Shown: piece by piece, positions 52,131-59,528 of the stretch
How positions within the stretch are numbered: the first letter of the stretch is position 1
Layout: each line of letters begins with the position of its first letter
Origin: Cereibacter ovatus
GTDB lineage: Bacteria; Pseudomonadota; Alphaproteobacteria; Rhodobacterales; Rhodobacteraceae
Length of the DNA: 64,000 bases
Direction: 5' to 3'
Assembly (NCBI RefSeq): GCF_900207575.1
Contig: NZ_OAOQ01000014.1
Span: 17,256-81,255, forward strand
The notes under the pieces: generated by a model
What the model was told of the DNA's origin: nothing
What the model saw: only the letters and a program-made list of their open reading frames with translations
Database searches by the model: none
Made by a program: the position numbers and the translations under genes

Positions 52131-53396
52131 TCAGGGCTCAAGCCATTCCCTGTCGGGACGAGCAAGCAAGCGAGCATTGTTGTAGGCTTGGTCAAGCGTC
52201 AGCACGGTTGAACTCAAGTAAGCAGTCTTCTCCTTGTTTTTCTCCACTGTCAGCGCAAGGTCGGCCTTCTTCGGCGTCGTGAGACAGATTGGAAGAAGAA
52301 GCTGCAATCTGCCAGGACCGCCTTTGTCCCGGAAGAACTGCGGAATCGCAACTTTGTAGTTCCGGTAGGCCCGCTTCTTGGTTTCGGCTTCCGCGGCGAT
52401 CAGCAGTTGGCGTGCAGTGTACTCGTTCTTCTGCAGTTCTTGTGGGAACCGATCTAGGCGAGCAAGCACATGGTCGATGTTGATGTGCAATTCGATACGC
52501 CGGTCGAAGATCAACTCGGCGGGGTCATCAAAGAACTCCGCCAAAGGAGGCATACGATCCCCGAAGGACGAAATGAAGTCTCTATCGCTCCTCTTAACCC
52601 ACCGCACTAGTTTCCAAGGTCTTTGCGCTGGATCCGAAAGCCTGCGTGCAAGGCCATAGATCTCCTCCTGGTTTTCGGTGACGAGGCCAGTGTTGAAGGC
52701 AAGCAGGCTCTCGTCAGCGCTCAGCACTACGCCCTTTTCCATTTCGAGCAGTCGTCGAAAAGTGTGTGACAAATAGCTTTCAAGGATTGGGTATTCAGTG
52801 TGGCTCTTTGTCAGCCGATAGTCCCATGGCTCATTCTCCGCCAAACCCTTGTCTTTCTCTCCTAGGCTTGCCTTCCAGTTTGCTCCGAAGAACTCGAAGT
52901 GATCGTGGAACGAATCACTATTGTCGGAACCTGGTTCAAAACCAACTCGCTTCGTATCGACAGCCGTTAGACCACGGTCACCTTGTTCAACAGAGTACTC
53001 GACGATATCGCCTGCACGCAAAGCGGAGCCAAAAGATGCAACATTGCCAGTGCTGCCAATGTGGACTTGACCGTCGTCGCCATCGATAAAGCCGAATTTC
53101 GTCGAATCGTTGTAAAACTTCACAACACCACGAAGGCGTTTGATCTCGGGTGTGCTGTCGTTCATGTGTGGATCGAGAATGACTTGGATTTTTGATGCTT
53201 GCTGACGCCCGTCCGGCAGTTCGCGAACTTCAAATTCTAGTCTAACGCCCTTTCTGAGACTGTCTGGGTTGTCAACAAACGCGTCCTTGACATAAATGTT
53301 CTTGCTCCGGTCACCGTCTGCGCCATCCGGTTCAATGTGACCGAATCGATAACCAGTTGGATGGGTCTTCCAGCCGAGGAACGTGCCGTTTGCCAT
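52131..53396 (-). CDS. Cold-shock-domain/DUF3825 protein
   Basis: This 421-residue protein has two cold-shock-like beta barrels at the N-terminus: residues about 1-75 (GTFLGWKTHPTGYRFGHIEPDG...KNIYVKDAFV) and 87-150 (RLRGVVKFYNDSTKFGFIDGDDGQVHIG). The C-terminal 250 residues match DUF3825 (LLEMEKGVVLSADESLLAFNTGLVTENQEEIYGL, FDRRIELHINIDHVL, LLLPICLTTPKKADLALTV). The fold suggests a nucleic-acid-triggered protein. It stands alone next to att 2 and has lower GC than the phage genes. Role unknown. Confidence 0.75.
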   Translation of the reverse strand: MANGTFLGWKTHPTGYRFGHIEPDGADGDRSKNIYVKDAFVDNPDSLRKGVRLEFEVRELPDGRQQASKIQVILDPHMNDSTPEIKRLRGVVKFYNDSTKFGFIDGDDGQVHIGSTGNVASFGSALRAGDIVEYSVEQGDRGLTAVDTKRVGFEPGSDNSDSFHDHFEFFGANWKASLGEKDKGLAENEPWDYRLTKSHTEYPILESYLSHTFRRLLEMEKGVVLSADESLLAFNTGLVTENQEEIYGLARRLSDPAQRPWKLVRWVKRSDRDFISSFGDRMPPLAEFFDDPAELIFDRRIELHINIDHVLARLDRFPQELQKNEYTARQLLIAAEAETKKRAYRNYKVAIPQFFRDKGGPGRLQLLLPICLTTPKKADLALTVEKNKEKTAYLSSTVLTLDQAYNNARLLARPDREWLEP

Positions 53397-53517
53397 TTTA
53401 ATTCCGCAGTTTAGGGGTGTGTTGTGACGTCACGAGCGAACAACCCTGACCATAGGTCAGTGGAGTGCACAGAAGCAAGCGGCCCAAATTCAATCGGGCC
53501 GCTGCTCGCACAGCAGG

Positions 53518-53685
53518 CTATCGCCAAGTTTTTGGGGTTTTTGAACCGCGTCGTGCCTGCGCAGTTGTGCGCGGCTTCCACTTGTCCGGGTTAGTTGCAG
53601 CTGAGCCTTTGCCGTAGCCGCGACCCGGTTTTCCCTTGCTACCAGATTTTTGAAGGCCCTGGACTAGCCATCCGATCAGTCGCAT
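53518..53685 (-). CDS. Small basic protein
   Basis: The 55-residue product MRLIGWLVQGLQKSGSKGKP... is very rich in Lys, Arg and Gly. An AGAGGAG site at the right distance precedes ATG 53685. No domain recognised. It lies between the primase fusion and the DUF3825 gene. Confidence 0.45.
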   Translation of the reverse strand: MRLIGWLVQGLQKSGSKGKPGRGYGKGSAATNPDKWKPRTTAQARRGSKTPKTWR

Positions 53686-53798
53686 TTTGGTCTCCTCTTT
53701 GCGGAATATCACCCGGAGACCTAGAGTGAGTTCCGTAGCAAAAGGCATTGTGTCCGTCAATGCTGAATATTCGTTGGCGTCGGCCAGACTGTAGGGGC

Positions 53799-55868
53799 CT
53801 ACGCCGCCACCGTTGCCACGCCATCGAGGCGCACAGCGACGCTGGTGCTGCCATTCCCTGCCGCCTCGGTCGCCACGCCCACGAGGAAGCGCCCAGCGCC
53901 CGGCACATTGATGTTCTTTGCCGTGTTGTCCCAGGCAACGCGCGCGCCGATCCGTACCTTCAGACTGGTCTGCGTCATCGCCTGGCAAATCAACTCGCCG
54001 CCCAGCGGTTCCTCGCAGTTGTCGATGGCGATCAGCACGTCGCCTGCGATCAGGGCTGCACCGAGCCGCTTTTCCATCTCCTCCTCGGTCTTGCCCTGCG
54101 CGATGACCGGCGCGGGGCGTGCGGTGGCGATCATGCTGGCGATGTCGACCAGCATGGATTTGCCGGTGCCAGCGGTCGGCGCGTTGAACCCGTGCAGCGG
54201 TGCCGTGGGCAGCGAACGGCGGATCAAAGTGGTCAGGATGGCCGACAGCGCCACGGAGCGGTCGGCGGGCGTCACGAAGGGGAAGCTGCCGATCAGGTCA
54301 CGCAGGAAGGCCAGCGCGCGCACGGCCGTGTCGCGGTCGGGCTCGCGCGGCAGAAGGGGGAAGCGTTCACCCTGCGGGTCGAACAGGAGGCCCGTCTGCG
54401 CGTCATAGCCCGGTTGGTCGAGGATCGAGCCATCCTCGCGCAGCGTGGGCGCGTTGATGATCCCGGTCAGCACCGGCAGACGCCACTGGCCCTCACGCGC
54501 CAGATAGGTTTCTGCGAGGCGCTGAGAGCAGTCGGTGGGGATCCAGTCCCCGGCACGCATGTCGTAGCGTTCCCAATATGCGGCCTTGGTGAAGGCCTCG
54601 GCCATGTGGTGGGCCCGGACATGGATGAGGCGCGGCGCGTCGATCTGCCTGCCGCCCGAGATCGCCACCGGCACCATGGCCGGGCGCACGACAATGCTGC
54701 CGCGCTGGTAGAGGCCCAGCCCTGCCCCCAGCAGCGCCTGTTCCGCCTCGTCGATGGTCTCGGGCATCATGCCCGCGCGGATGCGAATGAGAGGGCGGTT
54801 GCCCTCGGCCGCGCCATCGTCGGACGCCTCCCGGCTGGGGTGGGTCGTGCGCACGCGGCGGTGTTTCTCGGCCCGCCAGCCGTTCTGCCGGGCCAGCCAG
54901 AAGAGGGTGCCTACCGTGACATTGCGCACGGTGGCGAAGCTGTCCCACTTCTGCGCGGTGTGGGCGGGGTCGTTCTTCGCGGCCTCCGCCGACCAGGCCT
55001 CCCACAGGGCGCGGCCATCGGGGCCGAGCGCAGCATAGAGGGCGAGACCCACCTTGATCCAGTCGTCATAGGGCAGGTCGTTGTTCGGGATATGGGCGAT
55101 GGCCTCCGCGATCAGATCCTGTGACGGCGCTTCTTTCGGCTTAAGGCCCGCGACCTTGCGCCCCTCGCGGTCGATGTCGCGCTTCTCTGTGCTGGTCTGG
55201 CCGCCCGCCTTGCGCAACGCCTGCTCGGCGGCGGCGATGAAGGCGGCGCAGGTGTCGCGGCTGACCAAGGGCAGATCGGCCAGCGGCACATTGAGCGGCG
55301 AGCGGTCGGGCCAGTGGTAGGGCGCCTTCGTGCCCGGGTGGATGCCGAAGCCCACGAACTGCTGCCCGGTCGCCAGCACCTCAACGCGCGCCACCGTGCC
55401 GTCCAGCATCTGGAACTCGCTGGTCTGCACCTTGTCGAAGGGCGCATCGGTGCGGAAGGCAAGCAGGCATTTCGGGGCCTTGCCGATGCGCAGGAGCGGC
55501 GTCGGGCCGAGCATCGCCAAGCCCATGTCCCGCAGCCGGTCTGCCTGGCCTGCGTCCAGCACGTCGATATCGACGCCGACCAGATCGCCGCAGAGAAGCC
55601 CGGTGTTGGTGCAGTTGCGCTGCGCCCGCGCCCAGCGGGCGATCTCGGCCTCGTCGGCGCTGGCGCAGACCGTCTCCCATCCCTTCATCATCGGCCGCTT
55701 GCCCGCCGCCTTCATCGCGACATGCGCGCCAAGCACCGGCACCGGGCGATAGCCGTTGCGATGAAGCGCCAGGCGCAGGTCGGTCGGATCCTCGGGCAGG
55801 GCAATGGGGAACGCGCCGCCTGCGTCATCGCCGGTCGTGTCGTCGGTCAGGCGGGTCGCGTCCTCCAT
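53799..55868 (-). pseudogene. Primase-polymerase/helicase gene fused to the end of a DUF2190 capsid gene
   Basis: ATG 55868 has GGAGGA in front, so it is preferred over ATG 55895. Residues 20-220 are a bifunctional primase-polymerase (GVDIDVLDAG with D100-x-D102; GIHPGTKAPYHW), then a PriCT-type region, and a helicase start with Walker A TAGTGKSM and AIDNCEEP. After MTQTSLKVRI the sequence turns into GARVAWDNTAKNINVPGAGR...VRLDGVATVAA, the typical C-terminus of DUF2190 capsid-decoration proteins. The last ~46 codons (from about 53945) thus come from another phage gene. The helicase is truncated; primase could be intact. Confidence 0.75.
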
Positions 55869-55870
55869 GG

Positions 55871-56206
55871 TCAATCCTCCTCCACCAGGTCCCACATCGC
55901 GAAGTCGTCGTTCCAGCGTTCTTCATACCCGGCCAGGCTGCCGATCAGGCGCTGCGGCCCGTAGTAGACCCGCTCGGCGATGTGGCGCGGATCGCGGTCC
56001 CGCGGCGTCGTGACCCGGAGCGTGCAGTCCAATTCCGACCGCAGCCGGTCCAGCGCGGCAACCGCCTGTCGCGCCTCGATGTGGGGCGAGGTGCCGGGCA
56101 GGGACTGCCGCACGACATACATGAGCACATCGCGACAGCCCCGGATGCGATTGCCCAGCACCACATGATCGTCGGTGGTGATGTCGAGAAGCCAGTCCTC
56201 GCTCAT
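55871..56206 (-). CDS. Small phage protein, unknown function
   Basis: From ATG 56206 (ATGA overlap with the upstream gene) the product is 111 residues, MSEDWLLDITTDDHVVLGNRIRGCRDVLMYVVRQSLPG... It is acidic and helical. No motif recognised. It stops 3 bp before the primase start; the three are one operon. Confidence 0.6.
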   Translation of the reverse strand: MSEDWLLDITTDDHVVLGNRIRGCRDVLMYVVRQSLPGTSPHIEARQAVAALDRLRSELDCTLRVTTPRDRDPRHIAERVYYGPQRLIGSLAGYEERWNDDFAMWDLVEED

Positions 56207-56448
56207 TGCGCGCCCTCCTGCATCTCGATCCAGCCGAGCAGCCGGGATTTCCGCGCACAGATGACATTGCCCATCCGGAAGACCGGCAGCTTCACCTTGG
56301 CCTCGCTGGCGTAGTAATAGACCTTCCGTCGCTGCCCCGCGTCGCCGAAGACGAATTGCGCAATGGCGTCCGCACCGCGCAACAGATCGTCGGCCAGCGC
56401 CGGGCAAGCCTCTCCCGTGGCGGGACGAGCCCGCATTCCTTCCTGCAT
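56203..56448 (-). CDS. AlpA-like helix-turn-helix protein
   Basis: The 81-residue product has ADAIAQFVFGDAGQRRKVYYYASEAKVKLPVFRMGNVICARKSRLLGWIEMQE, a MerR/AlpA-type winged helix as found before phage primase genes. Likely an early regulator. Confidence 0.7.
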   Translation of the reverse strand: MQEGMRARPATGEACPALADDLLRGADAIAQFVFGDAGQRRKVYYYASEAKVKLPVFRMGNVICARKSRLLGWIEMQEGAQ

Positions 56449-56459
56449 GTCCTGTCCTC

Positions 56460-57125
56460 CTAGGTGCGGATCAGCGCGCCCAGCGCGTTGATCGTTCTGT
56501 AGCCGACGGCGAAGGTGATCATGGCATCTCCGCCGACACTGAAATCCTCTTGTTCCCTTTGCTCCCGCTCGGGACCTTCCGGCAATTCGAACTGGGCCAG
56601 AAGCGCAAGTTGTGGGTAGCCAAGGCCCGCATTGTCGTTCTGGAAAGCGATCTTCCCTGTCAGAAATCGCCGCTCGATCTCGACGCGCAGATATGGATCG
56701 CGCATTCCCGCCATGGCTTGGGTCAGGGTGCCGAGACGAACCCCTTCAATCAGGGAAGCCACGGTTTCCCCGAAGCTCTGCTCTTCGTTCCCATCAGGCA
56801 TTAGGATGTCGAGGATGGCTTCGGGAAGATCGGCCCAGCCCTCACGCTTTTCGGCTGGCAGCCCAAGTTTCGTGTCGATTTCCTCCATCACCAGCGGCCA
56901 GTATGCTTCGACGGCACTGGCAGCGTCCTTGACCTGATCGGCCGCCATGATCGCGATCAGCAGCCGCGCGCAGTCCGTCGCGGTCATCTGCGCTGCGCCC
57001 GGTCCTCTTCCCCCCGACGAGATCAGTTTGGCCTCACGCAGGTGCCGCGCATACATCGCCACCGTCTGCTCCGGCATTGGCAGAACCTGTGCCAGTGTGG
57101 GGATGAGATCGCTCAGCTTGGCCAT
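56460..57125 (-). CDS. Hypothetical regulator-like protein
   Basis: The 221-residue product starts MAKLSDLIPTLAQVLPMPEQTVAMYARHLREAKLISSGGRGPGAAQMTATDCARLLIAIM, a winged-helix-like N-terminus often seen in alphaproteobacterial mobile elements; the rest is strand-rich (YPQLALLAQFELP...MITFAVGYRTINALGALI). It is first in the minus-strand unit and divergent from integrase 3 (about 180 bp between), a typical place for an element regulator. Confidence 0.6.
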   Translation of the reverse strand: MAKLSDLIPTLAQVLPMPEQTVAMYARHLREAKLISSGGRGPGAAQMTATDCARLLIAIMAADQVKDAASAVEAYWPLVMEEIDTKLGLPAEKREGWADLPEAILDILMPDGNEEQSFGETVASLIEGVRLGTLTQAMAGMRDPYLRVEIERRFLTGKIAFQNDNAGLGYPQLALLAQFELPEGPEREQREQEDFSVGGDAMITFAVGYRTINALGALIRT

Positions 57126-57306
57126 CAGCGCAGATGTCTCCTCGGGGTGTTTCGGACCATAACTCCAAAACTACTGGCGCACAAGATGGTTTCAGAGTAA
57201 AAGTCCAAAACAGGTATCCGGCCCGGTCTTTCCCCTCGCCAACTCGGCAGACCCATGGCAACACCGCAGGCTGACCGGATCAACCCATTGTTAGAGCGAG
57301 GAAATC

Positions 57307-58410
57307 ATGGCCACGATCCGCAAACGCACGCTGCCCTCGGGCCTGGTTCGGTGGCAGGTGGATTTCACCGACCAAGCGGGCAAGCGGCGGTCAAAGCTGT
57401 TCCCGCGCCGCAAGGACGCCGACGTCTATCTGGTCAAGGTCCGCTCGCTGGTCGCCAACCACACCTACCTGGCCGACAGCGACAGCACGACAGTGGCCGA
57501 TGCCGCGAAGGCGTGGCTCGACCATTGCGAGGTGCGCTGCAAGACGGGGCGGCGGATGGAGCGGTCCACCCTGCGCGGTTACAGCGACTATGTGCGCCTG
57601 CACATCACCGCGCCCGACATCGGTATCGGGGACAAGCTGATCGCCCAACTGACTCGCCGCCACGTCAACGAGTTCCGCGACCGCATGCTGCTGAACGGCC
57701 GGTCCGAGCATCTGACCCGGCGCGCGCTGTCGGTGCTGAAGCTGTTGCTCGACCACGCCATCGATAATGGCCAGTTGTTCACCAACGCCGCCCAAGGGGT
57801 GCGGGTGATCAAGTCCAGCCGGATCGAACACAAAGCCCCGGTGCCGACCAAGGAAGCGATCCGCGCCCTCATCGAGGCGGCCGACGAGGATTTCAAACCG
57901 CATCTGATCGTGTCGGCGCTGGGCGGCTTGCGCGCCTCCGAACTGCGGGGTCTTCGCTGGACCGATGTGGATTTCGACAAGGGCTTCCTGCACATCCGCC
58001 AGCGCGCCGACGCCTACAACCAGATGGGCGAGCCGAAATCGCGAGCAGGTTTCCGTGACATCCCGGCCGGGCCCATGGTGCTGAACGCCCTGCGCCGCTG
58101 GAAACTGCGCTGCCCGAAGAACGCCCTCGACCTCGTTTTCCCCGCGCCGCAGGGCGGGATCCTCCAGCACACCAAGACCCAAGCCCGGTTCCGCAAGCTG
58201 CTGGATAAGGTCGAGGTCACGATGCGCTGGCACGACCTGCGCCACTTCGCCGTGTCGCTGTGGATCGAGCAGGGCTTCTCGATCAAGGAGGTGATGACCT
58301 TCGCGGGCCACTCCTCCATCCAGATGACCATGGAACGCTACGGCCACCTGTTCCCGTCACCCGACCACCAGAAGGCCATGGCGATGGTGGAGGCGAAGCT
58401 GCTGGGGTGA
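57307..58410 (+). CDS. int: Tyrosine recombinase, integrase 3
   Basis: This 367-residue protein has an AP2-like N-terminal arm (MATIRKRTLPSGLVRWQVDFTDQAGKRRSKLFPRRKDA), a SAM-like core and the catalytic set: Arg in GGLRASELRGLRW, RWHDLRHFAVSLW, AGHSSIQMTMERYGH. This is a different subfamily from integrases 1 and 2 yet lies next to the same kind of att repeat (att 3). Looks intact. Confidence 0.92.
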   Translation: MATIRKRTLPSGLVRWQVDFTDQAGKRRSKLFPRRKDADVYLVKVRSLVANHTYLADSDSTTVADAAKAWLDHCEVRCKTGRRMERSTLRGYSDYVRLHITAPDIGIGDKLIAQLTRRHVNEFRDRMLLNGRSEHLTRRALSVLKLLLDHAIDNGQLFTNAAQGVRVIKSSRIEHKAPVPTKEAIRALIEAADEDFKPHLIVSALGGLRASELRGLRWTDVDFDKGFLHIRQRADAYNQMGEPKSRAGFRDIPAGPMVLNALRRWKLRCPKNALDLVFPAPQGGILQHTKTQARFRKLLDKVEVTMRWHDLRHFAVSLWIEQGFSIKEVMTFAGHSSIQMTMERYGHLFPSPDHQKAMAMVEAKLLG

Positions 58411-58466
58411 CAGGGGAGAATACGCAAGGTATCCATTGGGTTAAAGTCCTTTGGAAATCGCCTGAC

Positions 58467-59075
58467 ATGAACATTGCACCCGATGCGCCCGATGAAAACG
58501 AAGAGGACGTGGTCCTGACCCGCGAGGAACCTGCTGGCGACTCCGGATTCATCAAGTTCTATGGGCTGTATTGGCGGAAAGATCTGATCGAATGGAACGC
58601 GCGGCAACTTCTCGGCCAGCCGGGAGGCTGGATGGGGAAGGGGAAGGTTGCTGCGAACTTTGACAGACGGAAGCTCCAGATGAATTTCTGGGGTCAGAAA
58701 GGGGTCTATGTACTCTACGACGACTCCTTGCATCCAGTTTATGCCGGCCAGGCAGGATTGACCCGGCGCGATTCAGCGGGCGGTCAGGCGATTGGCGACC
58801 GTCTCAACATGCATCGGCAGGGCGTGTATCGGAACGGCTGGAGCCTGTTTTCGTGGTTCGGCTTCATGGAAGTCGACAAGTTCAACCTGAAGACCGAGAA
58901 GGATGAAGCGCGACGACTGTCGCCAAGGTGGGAGTTCAAGGCGCAAGGGGAAAGCAATCTGAACTTGCTGCTCGCCTCCTTCGAAGCGATCTTGATCGAA
59001 GGGTTCGCGCCACGGTTCAATGCACGCGGCGGAGATTTGAAGAAGGCGGTCTTAGTGAACCAGTTCGAGAACTGA
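58467..59075 (+). CDS. GIY-YIG nuclease-like protein
   Basis: Start ATG 58467; a GTG at 58407 overlapping the integrase stop is an alternative. About 202 residues. GIY-YIG core: G79-V-Y81 (QKGVYVLYDD), Y92?-A-G94 region (PVYAGQAG), Arg112 in IGDRLNMHR, Glu173 in SFEAILIEGFAPRFNARGG. These match the two strands, catalytic Arg and metal-binding Glu of the family. It sits between integrase 3 and att 3, as the GIY-YIG/TrlF pair does in element 1, but has no ATPase partner. Confidence 0.7.
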   Translation: MNIAPDAPDENEEDVVLTREEPAGDSGFIKFYGLYWRKDLIEWNARQLLGQPGGWMGKGKVAANFDRRKLQMNFWGQKGVYVLYDDSLHPVYAGQAGLTRRDSAGGQAIGDRLNMHRQGVYRNGWSLFSWFGFMEVDKFNLKTEKDEARRLSPRWEFKAQGESNLNLLLASFEAILIEGFAPRFNARGGDLKKAVLVNQFEN

Positions 59076-59203
59076 GCGCGGTCTGATTCCCGTTTCGTCC
59101 CAATGGTTTGCGGCTGCTCCGTGCGACACGACGCCGACGTTGCGACCTCGAAAATCGTCTAACAAACGGAAATCACGGGCTTATTTTAGAGGGATGGGTA
59201 GCC

Positions 59204-59248
59204 CTCATAACCTGAAGGCCGCAGGTTCAAATCCTGCCCCCGCAACCA
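59204..59248 (+). repeat. att repeat 3: 3' end of tRNA-fMet
   Basis: CTCATAAC through ACCA, identical to att 2 over 45 bp; no tRNA 5' half upstream. Right end of element 3. Confidence 0.85.
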
Positions 59249-59277
59249 AAATACTTAAATATATCAGAGCCTTGCGC

Positions 59278-59299
59278 AGCGCCCTCCGGGGCGCTTTCT
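59278..59299 (+). terminator. Hairpin after att 3
   Basis: AGCGCCC (59278-59284) pairs with GGGCGCT (59289-59295), followed by TTCTG. Likely the tRNA terminator. Confidence 0.5.
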
Positions 59300-59528
59300 G
59301 CATTCGCGCACCCAACATCAACGCCACATCAACACCCAGCCAGAAAAACCGCGCTAGCACGCATAAGCGCGCAGTCGCAGGCAATGGCGGGCAACTCGCA
59401 GTTGCGCACCTCCTTGCTTCCCGCCATCATCGGCCCGTAGTTCCAGACGGTGAATTGACGACGACGGATTTTGCCCTCGGCTTCCTGACCTTGGAACGTC
59501 ACCATTCGGCGAGGCAGGCGGCGGTACG

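Larger units (their letters stand above)
51933..59248. mobile_element. Element 3: decayed phage-derived integrative element
   Basis: Bounded by att 2 and att 3. It holds a DUF3825 gene, a small basic protein, a primase-helicase/DUF2190 fusion, two small phage regulators, a further regulator, integrase 3 and a GIY-YIG protein. All genes left of the integrase are on the minus strand. Apart from the DUF2190 tail no structural gene remains, so most of the phage was deleted. Confidence 0.65.
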
